Positions 36,683 through 49,451 of a DNA stretch of 64,000 bases are shown here, in pieces. Where the stretch lies: assembly GCA_035772785.1 (NCBI GenBank), contig JAOCPU010000010.1:186001-250000 (forward strand), written 5' to 3'. This stretch comes from Phlebiopsis flavidoalba. Taxonomy: Eukaryota; Basidiomycota; Agaricomycetes; Polyporales; Phanerochaetaceae. The position numbers were made by a program, and so were the translations under genes. Under the pieces are notes generated by a model. The model searched no databases and was not told the DNA's origin. It saw only the letters and a program-made list of their open reading frames with translations. Within the stretch, counting starts at the first letter, position 1. The number at the start of each line of letters is the position of its first letter.

Positions 36683-39600
36683 ATGCTTTTGGACGTCAAT
36701 GTATGTCTGAAACGGTTCGTTTTCCCCCTCCGGCTCAAACTGTTTAACAACGCGCAAACGACTTCAGAGGAAGCTATTCTCTCGCGGTCAGACCGTGTCA
36801 AGGGTGTCGACTTCCACCCTACGGAACCCTGGATCACTCACCGGTCTCTACACGGAACTGTCAATATCTACAACCATGAAACAGGCTCCATTGTGAAGAC
36901 GTTTGAGGTCTCTGAAGTGCCTGTACGATGTGTACGATTCATCCCACGGAAGAACTGGTTTTGTCGCGGGGGCTCGGACGACTTCCAACTACGCGTGTTC
37001 AACTACAACACGCACGAGAAGGTCGCGGCCTTCGAGGCGCATCCCGACTATATTCGATGCTTGACGGTTCACCCCACTGCAAGCATTGTGCTTACTGGAA
37101 GTGATGACATGTCGATTAAGGCTTGGGATTGGGACAAGCAATGGAGGTGCATACAGGTGCGTGATACGAGTAATTATAAATGCCTACACCTGTCAACATA
37201 CAATCCGTGTAGACTTACGAGGGCCACACACATTATATCATGAACATTGCAGTCAATCCTAAAGACTCGAATACATTTGCCTCCGCCTGTCTTGACCGGA
37301 CGGTAAAGATGTGGTCGCTGGGATCCCCCACCCCCAACTTCACGATGGAGGCCCACGACAAGGGCGTTAACTATGTCGAGTTCTATCCCGGTGCAGACAA
37401 GGCCCTACCTTGTCACGGCGAGTGACGACAAGACAGTCAAAGATCTGGGGACTACCTGAGCAAGAGCTGTGTCCAGACTCTCGAGAGTCACACGAACAAT
37501 GTGCTCTTCGCCGTCTTCCACCCCAGCCTGCCGCTCATCATCAGTGGTGGTGAAGATGGCACTGTCAAATTGTGGAACAGTGGAACCTACCGTCTTGAGA
37601 ACACGCTCAGCCTACGCGCTTGAGCGCGCATGGTGTCCACAAGAAAACATTGCCCTCCACAAGACCGCAAACGAGATTGCTGTCGGTTACGATGAGGGTG
37701 TCGTTGTGGTCAAGGTACATCTTCCGTCACGTATATTATTCTATACTCCATTAACACCTCGTAGCTTGGTCGCGACGAACCCACATTCAGCATGGACCCC
37801 TCTGGCAAGCTGATCTACACGCGCAACAGCGCTGTACTCTCCGCGAATCTGCAGACCATCCAGGACGTGACACTCGCGGACGGCAACCGGATACCACTCG
37901 CGATCAAGGAGCTCGGCACGACCGAGATCTTCCCCACCTCCATCATCCACGCGCCGAACGGCCGCTTCGTCACTGTCGTCGGCGACGGCGAATACATCGT
38001 CTACACTGCGCTCGCGTGGCGAAACAAGGCGTTCGGCAACGGCAGCTCGTTTGCGTGGGCTGGCGACTCGAATACTTACGCGGTGCTCGAGGGGAGGACG
38101 AAAGTACGTGTGTACAAGAACTTCAGGGAGCGCTCTGTGTGCGCCCATGAAGGGCGCTGGGGTCATGGGCCACTAGATGGCCTTACACGGCGGCACACTC
38201 TTGGGTGCTAGGGGCTCTGGAGTTGTGCCGTTTTTCTGGGACTGGGAGTCTGGTGAGGTGGTTTCGGGGAGAATTGACGTCGATGCAAAGAAACGTAAGT
38301 ATATCTATGACTTGACCAAAGATTGCTCATCAATTCACGATTTGTGTTGCAGATCTTCTGGTCAGGAACAGGCGAGCTTGTCGCTATCTGCTCGGAAGAT
38401 TCATACTATGTCCTCCGCTTCGAACGACAACGCGACGGGACGGGCCTACACCGCCAACTCGACCGAGAAGGTTCTGACATCCCTGACGAGAGTGGCGTGA
38501 GGAGGCGTTATTGTTTTGACTTTGATTGCTGAAATTCCGGAAAGGTGTCGCACGGTTAGGTCCTATTGCAAACCAGTTTACTCATCGAGCTTCAGTGTCC
38601 GAGACCGCACGATGGTTGGTGTGACCTGCTGTCAAATCCTACACCATCCCGCCTTCCCAACCGCCTCAACTAACTTTGTTGGAAACGGAATCCTACCCGA
38701 CCATCACTACGGGCTCCCCTTTCAGAACCAGGTAAGCCCGTGGCAACTAAAAACCGTCTTAGGCGCTTCCTTAATGATATCGCATCAATAGACACCTAGA
38801 CTATAGGGCCTGCCTCGGCTACTTCCAGGCGCATCAAGACAGAGATTTTTACCTCCGCATACAAGGACTGTAAACTGTTTTGTTGCGGCTATGCCTTGTC
38901 CCCACTAAGCCTGGGTAGATTAACCAAACAGCACCTGGTCCCCTCCGGAGGGGCGACATAGGACGCCGCGGAGTGAGGATTCTGGGCCCAGGCATTTCCC
39001 AAGGAGGCAGCGCGAGCGAAGGTCGCAAACATTTCCTGGAAGGGAACGTATGTTACAGGCTACGTCTCAGTTTTGATCACTGTTTTCACTGTGATACTGA
39101 CTATGCTACAGGACTGAAGCGAGCTTGACTTTGCAAGTAATTACGGATGATCCGCGACCCACAAGTATGCGGATAAACTTTTCGCCTTCAAACTCAGACG
39201 CAACTCCTACGATGCTAGCCGTCGCAAGAATCGGCCACGATCCCGTACACCGCACGCTCGAAGCATGGGACGAATGGGAAGGCCATTTCGGGCGACGCGC
39301 GCGCGACACTGTGCCAGTGTGGCGGCTTCGACCTCTGCTCGCGTGAAAGGCTTCGAGAAGGCTGGGACTGACTTGGAGGTGCGCTCATGCTACTCTCTCT
39401 CGTTCGCCATTAAAGAGTAGTACCAGGATGAGTTTTGAGCAGGCGCTAATTGCTGGCCCCCGCAAAGCGAGGTACGACATGCTCGTCATTGTGCTAGTAT
39501 CGTTCTAATTGCCTCACCAACAGGCGAACAGCGCATCTTGCCAAGGAAGGTCTGAAGGGCCAAACCAACCTACGCGGTTCGCGCTACCTTCTGCAATTAC

Positions 39601-40036
39601 GGTACCCCCAGAGAGAGAGGGCGGCCGGCGTGGCGCTGGCATCTGCTTGAGTGAAGACCCCACGTGCCGGCGCCGCCTGAGGCGGCCATGTTCGCCTAGC
39701 GCAACTATAATGCAAACGAGTACGGTCCCTGAAGGCTGGTTCAGAAGACGTAGGAAAGGCGAGCCTGCAAAGCAAAAGCCGCGAGACGCAAGATCGCAGC
39801 GGAGGGGGGGGTATTGCGGATCCCCGTTCTTGAAAAGCTGACCTCTTTGAGGAAGGCTGGAAGGATGCTGTCGCGAGAGAGCTGGAGCGGGAAAAGGAGC
39901 ATCCTCCATTGCCCAGCTCAGCGGTGCGTTTTCCCTGCAATCTAGGCCGTACATTATTACTGATGTTCGGCAGAATCGCGCGTCGACAGCAACGGCGACC
40001 GATGCAGAAACAGAAGAGGACTTTGTAGACGCTTGA
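36683..40036 (+). CDS. SEC27: Coatomer beta' subunit (Sec27/COPB2)
   Basis: A subunit of the COPI coat, which drives Golgi-to-ER transport and binds dilysine cargo through its WD40 propellers. A tiny first exon, MLLDVN, precedes an intron (gtatgtctg...gacttcag) and then [19 protein letters not shown] repeats follow: [60 protein letters not shown], then [23 protein letters not shown] and [10 protein letters not shown]. The second propeller is read at 37790-38520 ([36 protein letters not shown]). The C-terminal solenoid is recognisable in pieces: FVGNG near 38670, [20 protein letters not shown] near 39250, VWRFDL, KGQTNL near 39560, and [19 protein letters not shown] at 39850-39910. The acidic end is [14 protein letters not shown], with the stop at 40034-40036. 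The span fits a protein of about 840 residues with several short introns. Many frame breaks occur, most densely at 38500-39850. Confidence 0.93.
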
Positions 40037-42500
40037 TCATGTATTTATGTGGTATCATGTTCTCCTCTCTGTAATGGACCCCTTTTCGATTTCGAGTACA
40101 GCACGTTGGGACCTCGAGGCTCAGGCGTTTTATATCGCGTTGCTTTGAACCTTACGCCTTAGCTTGAGGCGCTATCCTGATACGGCCTATCCGTCTCTCC
40201 GGAAGGGGTCTCACGGCCCTCTGGCTGCAAGTTGACCTTTTACGACAGCCATGACCCAGTGCATTGATCTTCACGAAGTCAAGCCTCTCAGGAATGTGGC
40301 AGTCAATCCGCCTGTAGAGGTCAGAGACAGCCCCGCAGCTACGCCCTCGCCGTCTGCTACACACCTGCCCTGGTAACGATCACCTGTCGCGACGTTGACA
40401 TTGTCTACGCTCGGTCGGTGCTGACAAGAAACGAATTACAACGTGGGTGTCAAGTTGTTTCAGAGTCGATCGAATATGCTAACGTGGATTAAAGGCCTTT
40501 GTGGGCTCTCTCAAGAAGAGCTTTGGTGGCCTGCCCAGTTTTGCTGACGTCCTTGATCCAACAGTGAACGAGCCCAAGACGTGGAAGTATAAGACTAAGG
40601 TTTTGCTTAGGCTAACGCTCACGGCCATCGTATGCGGGAACCTGTGAGCAAGAAACTACAGCATTTTTACGCCGGCGGGTGGGACGGACTTGGTGGATTA
40701 CATTGTTTCGATGGAATTGGTTATCCTGCAGTAATAGTAGTCCTTGGGCCTGGAGATTCGCATGTCTTGTTCGAGCTCCGAGGGAAGGATGTATGTGAGT
40801 CCTTCGACATTACATCCACTCGAAAGAGAAACAGTCTAACCCTCTTCAATGCCTGCCGCTAGGTGCTCTATTTCCTTCGCCAGACTATCCGCAGTCTTGC
40901 ATCAGAGACGTTCCGAATCGTCTACATGGGATACTTATGTGCACTCTCCCACGGGCGGAATACTACTTCGCTATTTTCCAATATATCAAGATCCAATATG
41001 CGAGAGCAATCCCACTGGAGTGTAAAAGCTGTTGAGTTTACAGTCAGCTCACACTTGACCTATGCTCCAATCGCACACCTAGCTACGAAATGACCTCCCC
41101 TTCCACCAATGATACCATGGTGTCTTTAGGCAGAATAGGGGTCCAGCGGCGACGCTGGATAAAAAATATACCACGACATCTCGTCCTTACATCTCTTGTC
41201 GCTCGCTAGCAATTCATACCTACCTCGCAGCGTGGCTGAAAGAGACATCCTACAAAGTGCGTAAGCCTCAAAGCAGTGCAAGCCTGAGAGACATAGTTTC
41301 ATAGCATTCCTTGGACTAAGATTCTCATCACATTATTACCACAGCGAACATAATGGTAACCAATTTCCGCAGCATTTCGAGGCACTTCCCGAGTTTACAC
41401 AGATGTCGTGTCTGAAGATCGTCGCAGGCTGTATGGGCAAGAGAAGTGGAACACATTTGGAAGACGTCAACGACTTTGTAAGGTTAGACACCTGCGCACG
41501 ATATGCCGGAGTGGTTCCCATGTGCATGCTTATGGCGAGGGGTGGAAAGCCCTCCTCGAGGACGTGGAAGTGGTTGCAAATGATTGTCCACTAGCTTTCG
41601 GGTGACGTGAAATAGCGAATATGTACATAGGACTGTAAATTCCCTCACATGGAATGAAATCCTCTCAGCTCTGGCTCTAGTGCCCACAGCTGTTTTCATC
41701 CAACTGACACTTGTTAGTACATTAGTACTTACTAACCATTATCATGACTGTCAGCATTCGAGTCAGATACCGACATCATGCCAATGGCACTGGGCGCGCA
41801 AAAACGCCACGGCGATAGTACGCGCTTCCCGAAGAGACACGGTTGCCGACTAGCCAGCCGTCGCGCGGCGGAGAGGCGTGTTCCCCAGGTTTCCCCACAC
41901 CATGACTCTGTAGAATTCCAATAACAAGCAGCTTGTAATACCTCTCGCATGGGTGTCTTGCAACAACATGTCCTGCTAGGCGTTCGTATAAGGAGGAGCA
42001 CGTCTCCTTCAGTTTCATAGGCCTCAGCTTGTCCTGCAGCTCGAAAGCGCTCCTGTAGATACCCCCGTTAAAACCAGAATCTAAAACGTCAGTGCCCGCA
42101 CACGAGATTGTCATGCTGATTGACGTTTACTTGGGATAGGGTGTCTACGCAATCTCATCGAATATGAGACTCCGAGGGAGACTATTCGAGTGCCTAACTC
42201 ACGAGGGGAAGGCTTCGGTACTAGTCGCGCTATTCGTGGGTCGCAATGGGGATCTCTATAGTGTCCTCCTCAGCCAGTGAGTCTTTCAGATAGCCACTAC
42301 CTACTGCAAACAGCCTCAATAATCTTTCATAGGCGAGCGGGCGCCATCTCAGGGGACGTTCCCTGGAGACACTTCCCTGCCGGGCGGAAAATGGGGATGA
42401 AGGCGATCGCAACGCAGAGGCGCACCGCTGTACGTTACCAGCCTCTGTACTCAACAGAAGCTCGCCAGCTAATATTACACTAAAGCGGCGTGAAGCATTC
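40037..42500. other. 2.4 kb without a recognisable gene
   Basis: Short frames on both strands (40632-40862 +, 41403-41605 +, 41776-42114 -, 42230-42757 -) show no family signature. This is either intergenic or holds a fast-evolving gene that I cannot read through the frame breaks. Confidence 0.4.
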
Positions 42501-42735
42501 GAAGAGGTGATTATTTTTCTATCCCTCGCAGAGACTTTTTTGCCTACAGCCATGCCCCAGATAGGTCTGCCCATAGACAGACAACGCGTCCCTTTACTTT
42601 GCAGGTTGGAAACCATTCCTTGCTGGTGGAAACCTGATAGTGACACCGTGAGCACATCGAACCCCGTAAACGCTGATTCTGAGCCATTACAATCAGAGTT
42701 GTCGTTTCTTGTGCTCGAACAACCAACATCCGCGT

Positions 42736-43404
42736 ACGTCCAATGTCTACTTTCCATCCTCTGAATCCTCTGACTGCTCTACTTATCACGTGTGATAGCC
42801 TTTACTTCAATGAGGCAGAAGTTGCAACCCTATTCTCGCCAACCCACTTATCTCCTTCCTGGCGGAAGAAGCCCCCTTTTAACCTCATCCACACACTGCC
42901 AGGACATGCCATACCATAGCTATAGCGACATGAACGACTGGGTCCCATCCGGCCCTTCCAGCCCAAGGAGTGATCGACCTTTCCGCATGCACAGATTCCT
43001 CACAGGCCGCGAGACGAGTGGCCATGAACACTATCAAGCCTATATTCGGGCTCACAGACCCCGCCGCAATCCTCATTCGTGTCGCTAGACGATCAACGAT
43101 CGGGTACGCGAAGGCGCCGGCGTTTGAGCTCCGGGCACCTGGGCAGTGGACGATGCAAAGGAGGGTCGAGAGCGCGGTGAGATGGAATAAGGTGTTTAAA
43201 GAGGCGAGGTGGAAGGAAGCGCATAGTGTATCGGGAGGAGGAGGAGGAGTGGAAGGAATGGAGTCAAAAGTAATGACGTCGGCACACCGACGAAAAAGAG
43301 CAAGCAGAGCAAGGGCCTCCTTCGTAGCCGACTCTGATGTTACGCAACTATCTATACTGAAACGTTTCGTGCACAGATATAAGCCAAAATTTAACACGTA
43401 CTAA
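42736..43404 (+). CDS. Unidentified protein (uncertain)
   Basis: Two successive plus-strand frames look protein-like: LYFNEAEVATLFSPTHLSPS, then HSYSDMNDWVPSGPSSPRSD (42800-42980), and after a frame break RVAMNTIKPIFGLTDPAAIL, ending in [17 protein letters not shown] at 43404. No family is recognised. The stop codon overlaps that of the convergent CDK8 gene. A minus-strand frame (42885-43397) covers the same bases and cannot be excluded as an extension of the CDK8 transcript. Confidence 0.28.
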
Positions 43405-44942
43405 TACAGCCCAGAAAGAAATCGCACAGAGTATCCAACACGAGGTTTCTTCCTCGCCCTCCCCGCTGCCGCACCCAGCCCCGGGCCATTACCTCCCTGC
43501 TCCTCCTGTCCCGACGGCCGTCCCTACGCTCCCTGCACTTCCTCGTCCAGACATACTTCTTCGCAGACATGCTATGGCTCATGCTGAGCGCATGAACAGA
43601 CTGTTGCGGTTTTGGGTGCGACATTCTGCGTCGCCTGGTGTGGGCAGAGGCATCGCGTCATCATGTGTGATGCGCCGGTGTGGTGGCATGAGATGGTTCG
43701 GCAGGGTTTGGAAGGCGCTGTATGGTTGTTATTCTATATGTCAACATGGATGAAGAGAGCACGACGTACTTCATGGTAGGCTTGGGCTCTTCGTTGAACC
43801 ATCCGTGGTCGAGCGCTTGTCGCGCTGTCAGCCTCTTGTCGGGGTCGTAGACGAAGGTGGCTTTGAGGAACTCGTAGGCGACGCTGGGATTTGAGCCGAG
43901 TTTCACACCAATTACGAAGGTTGTTTTGGATAGCTGATGCATCTCATGAGCTCTACTTAATAAAGCAGATTTACGAATAGCGTACTAGTCGAGCCTTTTC
44001 ATGCTTGCGTACTCGGGCCATGTCTTTCACACCTGGCCAGTCCTGTTCTGCAAAAGGAATGGGTCACTTAACGTCGATACCAAAGCATCAAGACGAACCT
44101 ACCATTTGGTGTCCCAAGGATCTCAAAGATTTTGGAGTATTTGGTCCTTCTGGAATGGCACATTTTTCTTCGAGTCCAGCTTCGCCTCCTCTCCTTTGAA
44201 TATTGGCCTGAGGCTCGCAAGCTCGGCAACAACGCATCCGATTGCCCATAGGTCCACCGCCTTGTTGTAATGCTTTGCGCCCAGAAGTAGCTCTGGAGCG
44301 CGGTACCACTAGGTACCGATCGTTACGACGACTTTGTCTCCGAAGAGCAGGGGCTGTAATGGCGCGTATGTGAGCCTAGCTAGGCCGAGATCCCCAATCT
44401 TGACTCTACTCCATTGGAGGTGATGAGAATGTTTGGCAGGTTTGAGATCTCGGTGGATAAATATGGCATGAGTGAAGGTACAGGAGGCCGCCTTCAGCAG
44501 CTGGAACGTCAAGCTCTTGAGTACCGGACCACGGAAATCGCGGTACGTAGAGTCTGCGAGTGATGATGTATGAGCTGCAAAAACTCGTGCTCTGCATAGT
44601 CAAAAGACCATGTAGATTGACTTGTCCTCGAGTATGACTTCCTTGAGCGCGACGACGTTCTCGTGCGCAGATCTCCCGGTTCAGCGCGATTTCGCGTATC
44701 GCGCTTCTGGCTTATGCCCGTGTACGTGATGACGTCGCCCTCTTTGTCTGGCTTGAATTTTCTTGATGGCGTGTATCCGGCCCTCGGCCATCTTTGCTTT
44801 GTGCTTTGTACACGCGACCGTATGTGCCAGATGAGATGAATCCGAGGATGGTTGTACTTGTCGGCCACGCGTGGGCGTGCACTGTCGCGTTTGGCCCCCG
44901 ATACAGCCGCATCGGGTCTGCGATAGTCGTAGATACATTCAT
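43401..44942 (-). CDS. SSN3: Cyclin-dependent kinase 8 (Mediator kinase Ssn3)
   Basis: The serine/threonine kinase of the Mediator CDK8 module, which phosphorylates RNA polymerase II and transcription factors. The start is [20 protein letters not shown] at 44942. The glycine loop is [20 protein letters not shown], then [18 protein letters not shown] and EIALNREI with the C-helix glutamate. Next are [20 protein letters not shown], the catalytic HRDLKPA (about 44437-44455), [20 protein letters not shown] with the DLG loop (44384-44392), and [28 protein letters not shown] and [17 protein letters not shown] can be read in the next frame. The C-lobe has [20 protein letters not shown] and [16 protein letters not shown] (about 43770-43880). 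A spliced tail, [17 protein letters not shown], leads to [10 protein letters not shown] and the stop at 43401. DLG in place of DFG and the [11 protein letters not shown] start are typical of CDK8. At least five frame breaks occur. Confidence 0.92.
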
Positions 44943-45831
44943 ACCCGCAGTTTTATGGTCGTTTCTTCTCTGAAAGAGGACAGGGTAAGGAGGGATCGCT
45001 TCGACCGCCCCTTCAGAATAAGTAAGTTTACGAGCGAGGCTCGCCGCGGCCGCGGTCAGCGAGAGGTATCGTTTCCCAGCTCAGTCCCCAATGAAGATCG
45101 ACTGTACTTGTCTGAAATCTCGATAAAAAACAAAAACAGGTTAATTCTGCTAATTTGCTATCACGTGAGTTATAGGAGATGCGCATATGAACACATCAAC
45201 TTTTGGCACTCACTGAAGCTGACCACTTGGATGATGGTCAAGCGTCTAGCGGCGTCAGGGGAATGCCCAGCCGGCTTGGCCATCATCAATGCCATCATCG
45301 GATGCTATGAAGGAGCCGGCGACTTCCGTCGCGCCAGCTTTCGTCCTGACGCCGTCTCTAGGGATTACACGCCACACTTTGATTCCGGGCAAGCTTTGGC
45401 CATGAAGCATCAAGGTTCTTTGAGAAACAAAATCAAAAATATCATCACAGAAGCATCAAAATCTTCGAATTGTCTCGAGCAGACGAGATTCGTTGCTTGC
45501 TCGCAAAAACGACTGATCATGCTAGCCGTGCACAGGAGCATGTCAAGTACGCAACAGATCCAGTCAGTAGCCAAAATCAATGATCAACACATTGAATCAA
45601 TGGTGTCCCGTTTGCCGTAACGTTCTTGCCGCCGCCCTCATGGCAGCCAGAGCGAGCCATCACTTATATACTGGTGTGCCCACTCTATGTCGTCTATGTG
45701 ATGTTACCATCGGAGGCAAGTCGAGCTTGCCTGCATCCAAAGCTTGATACACTCACTAATTTACCGTGCTACCCCCAGTTTTAAAGATGATGAGTCGCCG
45801 ATACCTAAGTAAAGCCGAATAAGCCCATCCG
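44943..45831. other. Upstream region of CDK8
   Basis: A 249-codon plus-strand frame (44871-45620) runs across it and over the 5' end of CDK8. It has no recognisable motif and probably arose by chance. A 7-bp stem, aggcaag/cttgcct, lies at 45714-45732. Confidence 0.4.
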
Positions 45832-47484
45832 ATGGATCGCTACTCCTCCAACTACAATGACACTCTTGCAAGCACGGTAAACATATCTGATGAATGTCTC
45901 TGAAAGGGATGATTACATTCACTCAACGATTCCACATCTCCTTGCCGAATCCGCGTGTTTGGTGAGCTCAATACATCGGGCGTACCTCAGCCCAATCGGC
46001 CTCTAACTAGTGTCAAAGGGCTATACTCGCTTCTGTTTATCCCTTCGTTTACTGTATTGTGTGAGTATATTTACCATCTATTTCCTCTGATTGTGACTCT
46101 AGCTGACAGAGAACATTAGTCGCGCTGGGGGACTCGCTCAAAGCCGAGGGTCGTGATCATGCTTGCATGCGTAACCATGTACGCAAATGGCTGCAGCGCA
46201 TTACTTTGTTGCCTGTCTAAGGTCTACATCAAAGACAGCGCAACTCTCAAGCGACGCATTGCGCGTAGCGCTCCGGTGTGCACTCTTAGACCTGGCTTCC
46301 GAGTCAGCACACGCTTCCTTCCCGTGCGACACGTCCGGCCTAGTGTTGATATCGTCGTCCGTGAACGACTGTTGTGATATCGACATTTCTCCTTGTCAAT
46401 GTGGGTGTCCCGATCTCATTATTACATAGAAAATAACACACTGCTAATCTCATGAGTGATAGATTGTACTGAGCGATGCCGTCGGTTGTTTGGAGAGCAT
46501 GCGTGTTGGGTGGCCTCATAGTCGACTTTTGTTGAAGGCTTTTGGGCTATGCCATGGGTGACAACCACCCTAAGTATAGCACCTTAATATCATCATTTTC
46601 GTTGTGCTCAACTCTGTTTTCAGTACTTGCGTTCGCTCAGCACACATGCTGTGTCATGCACTCTGCTTTCGCAGCTTCAGGGAAAAACATACAAGGGGCT
46701 GGTTTTAGCCTTGCAACCGTCACCTCTGCGTACCCCGTAGGCCCACGAATTCGATGATTTTTTTGGAGCCGCTTCAATCATACTATCGTGGATGACAAAC
46801 ATTTCTGCTACTTCTGTAATAGCATATAAGGCTTGGTGAGTTGCCCAATGTATCCACTGAACTGCGTCCTCATGCTCAATCCCGAATTCAAGGCTGCATA
46901 GACGAGACATCGGAAATGAACTGAGTAACACTGGCACTCGCACATATGCCGAAAGGGTCATGTTGCTGTTCATTGAGTCTGGTGCCATTTTATTCCATTA
47001 CTAGGGTACGCTGATTGACTCTACACTGTATACCATTCCCTATCTCACCGCTGGAAACTATCAAACCAGACTTTCTTGGCCGCGGATTCTCTGTATGGAG
47101 TCATAGAAGCAACTTCTCTCAGATCTTCTCCAGGGCGGGGGCGACGCTCGAATCGGCCTCATATGTGTCCGCGATTGCATTTCTCAAGGCGACGGCCCTG
47201 ATAGATCTTATTGTAAGTTCATCTCCCTAGATTGAAGGTGGCGCTCTGATTAACTCAACACTAAATTCAGGGGATGTATCCCACATTGGTCATTCATCTT
47301 GGTTTCATTCAACAAAAAACCTACACTGAACCCGATCTCACTACCATCCGCCACTCCTAGGCACGCTGAGCTCAATATACGTCGTAGTACTAGAACTCGA
47401 CTCTCGGCATATTCAACCCGAGCGAATTACGATGTAGTCTCGATTCCAGTCATCGATAATCGCTCTACTAACACGCGATCATGA
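45832..47484 (+). CDS. Basidiomycete seven-helix membrane protein, copy 2
   Basis: The likely first exon is MDRYSSNYNDTLAST, then an intron and GLYSLLFIPSFTVL (46020-46060). After an intron ending in acattag comes SRWGTRSKPRVVIMLACVTM, then MAAAHYFVACLRS in the next frame. Further blocks are IVLSDAVGCLESMRVG (46463-46510), SIILSWMTNISATSVIAYKA (about 46775-46835), TYAERVMLLFIESGAI (about 46940-46985) and GMYPTLVIHLVSFNKKPTLN (47275-47325). A tail, YDVVSIPVIDNRSTNTRS, ends at 47484. Each block matches copy 1 at 14904-16387 in order and sequence, so the two genes are paralogues. Function is unknown. Several frame breaks occur. Confidence 0.65.
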
Positions 47485-47959
47485 AGAGCATAGCGAGGAG
47501 CGCGATGTAGAGGAGCAAAGTTTTTGAACGGGGAAAATTCCAAATATAACGTTTAGCCATTTTCTCTGTGAGCAAAGTTGAATTTTTCCAAATCAGCCCT
47601 CAAAAGAACCAATGACCTAGACCAGAAGCGTTCGTGTACATCACTTGCTTCGTCAGACGTGTATAGGGATTGGAGCCAGCAGGCACGAAAAATGTGGCTG
47701 AGTAATCTGAGAAAGGAGCACGACGAATTCGATGCGCAAAACACGGATGGTGGATAGCGGCAGTCTGCTTTAGCTAGTTTGATGACTAATGACTTGGATA
47801 GTGTAATGACGTGCAAAAACGCGAGTGTCAATGCGCTACGCATGCCGGGCGAAACACGCTGACCAATTGTAGGAAAACAGTACGCGTCCGAACGTGTGAC
47901 TCGAAGACTTCGCGGAAAGGAAGATGAGTGAGTAAGCAGACGACAGCGAACAAGGTGAG

Positions 47960-47967
47960 TATATATA
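47960..47967 (+). promoter_or_regulatory. TATA box of first NmrA-like gene
   Basis: TATATATA lies about 75 nt before the ATG at 48040. The tandem copy has TATATAAG at a similar distance from its own start. Confidence 0.5.
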
Positions 47968-48039
47968 CACAACAGTCATCTGCATATCTAAAGCATACTT
48001 CAACCCCTCTCCTCTTTCTACTCCATAAACAAACAGTCC

Positions 48040-49013
48040 ATGGTCAAGGTCGCAATTGCAGGCGGAACAGGCGAGGTCGGCCCTGCGAACGTAACGGCGC
48101 TGGAGGGCATCCTCAGAGACCAAGAAACACACCGTCGTCATCCTCTCTCCGCTCGTCGAGCTACACCTCGCCCCCGCGCTTCGAGGCCCTCGGCGCACAC
48201 ATCGCCGCCGTCTCGTACGACGACCCCGCCTCGCTCGTCGCCGCGCTCGCGGTGCGTGCATCGACTGTCATCTCCGCCTCTGCCCGTCTACGAGCCGCGC
48301 CGCAGCTCGCGCTGCTCGAGGCGGCCGTCAAAGGCCGGCGTGAAGCGCTTTGCGCCGAGCGAGTGGGCGATGCGCTCCGTGTCCGACAAAACCGCGTTGA
48401 GCTCTACAGGACAAAGTGGGTAGTCGCCGAGGCGGTGCGCAAGAGTGGTCTTGAATACACCATCTTTGAGAATGGGCTGTTCATGAACTATCTTGCCTCT
48501 GGCACGCCCGGACTAGGTCACTTGCGGGACTTGCGGTTCATTTGGGACGTCGAGAAAGGAACGGCAGAGATCCCGGGAGATGGGTCGGCAGATATAGTCT
48601 TGACGCGGGTGGAGGACGTTGGGAAGTTCGTGGCTGCAAGTCTGGATTGGGAAAAGTGGCCGGAGTATAGGCCAGATGAGAGGAGACAGAAAGACGTTGA
48701 ATGAGGTGCTCAAGGCTGCGGAAGCAGCACGAGGTGAGTTACTCCCCGTCCTTGCCCTGCAACACAAATGCTGAGTGGAGTCCAGGTAAATCGTTCGACG
48801 TGAAGTACATCTCGAAGGAAGCCATCGAGAAGACCAACGCAGACGAATCCACACCGATTTTCGCGAAGTTTTTCGCGCAGTTGTACCTCGATATGCTGGA
48901 GACGAATCCTATCGGCTTTGCAGGGAGGGACTAACGTCAACGATGCGTTCCCAGAGGTGCAGCCTGTGAAATTGGAGAGTTTTTTTTGAAGAAGTGGTGG
49001 TACCAAAGCATAG
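48040..49013 (+). CDS. NmrA/isoflavone reductase-like oxidoreductase, copy 1
   Basis: An NAD(P)-binding protein of the atypical SDR group (NmrA or isoflavone reductase-like). The start is MVKVAIAGGTGEVG, with a GxxGxxG-type dinucleotide loop. Then follow FEALGAHIAAVSYDDPASLV, VISA, PQLALLEAAVK, AGVKRFAPSEWAMRSVSDK, TKWVVAEAVRKSGLEYTIFE and NGLFMNYLASGTPGLGHLRD. Next are VLTRVEDVGKFVAASLDWEK, a short intron near 48733-48785, FDVKYISKEAIEKTNADEST and GTNVNDAFPEVQPVKLESF. The final LKKWW motif lies near 48990; the precise stop is uncertain because an eight-T run breaks the frame there. Frame breaks occur near 48115, 48250, 48330 and 48690. It is the first of two tandem paralogues. The substrate is unknown: the family includes both reductases and redox-sensing regulators. 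Confidence 0.85.
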
Positions 49014-49381
49014 ACTCTTGTCTAGAAAGACAAATGTTTAGGGATGTACTGCACATTCGTGGCCATGAATCACTATACCGCGACATGGATTGTTTTGCTC
49101 CCCTGCCGAAAGTGTGTTAGAGAACGCGCAAGAGTGCGGCAGAGTAGAATCAACATACCTGATTAGCCTGACTAAGTGACACAGACGCAGTCAATGTCCA
49201 GACTGCGGATAGAATGAGTCTGATTATCAAGACGCAGCGCTCAAGCGCTCGAAACGGGGCCGAATCGACTACACGTCGTTATGCCGAGCATACCAACTGT
49301 ATAGTGAATATACGCGTTTGATCAACGCAAGGCAAGGTACTGCAAAGGGATGTGAGTACGCAAAGCGGCGGAAACCCAGAC
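49014..49381. other. Spacer between tandem NmrA-like genes
   Basis: No gene is seen; this is the promoter region of copy 2. Confidence 0.5.
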
Positions 49382-49389
49382 TATATAAG
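49382..49389 (+). promoter_or_regulatory. TATA box of second NmrA-like gene
   Basis: TATATAAG lies 63-70 nt upstream of the ATG at 49452, close to the spacing seen at copy 1. A short pyrimidine-rich leader follows and ends in ccacaaacagcc before the ATG. Confidence 0.55.
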
Positions 49390-49451
49390 AAGGTTGCACT
49401 CTACCTGGGGCATTACACATTTCCACATCCTCCTCATATCCACAAACAGCC

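Noticed and set aside
36415..36837. 140-codon minus-strand frame over the start of coatomer beta'
   Set aside because: It is antisense to clear WD40 coding sequence.
44871..45620. 249-codon plus-strand open frame
   Set aside because: It overlaps the 5' end of CDK8 on the other strand, has no motif, hydrophobic pattern or intron structure, and is most likely chance.
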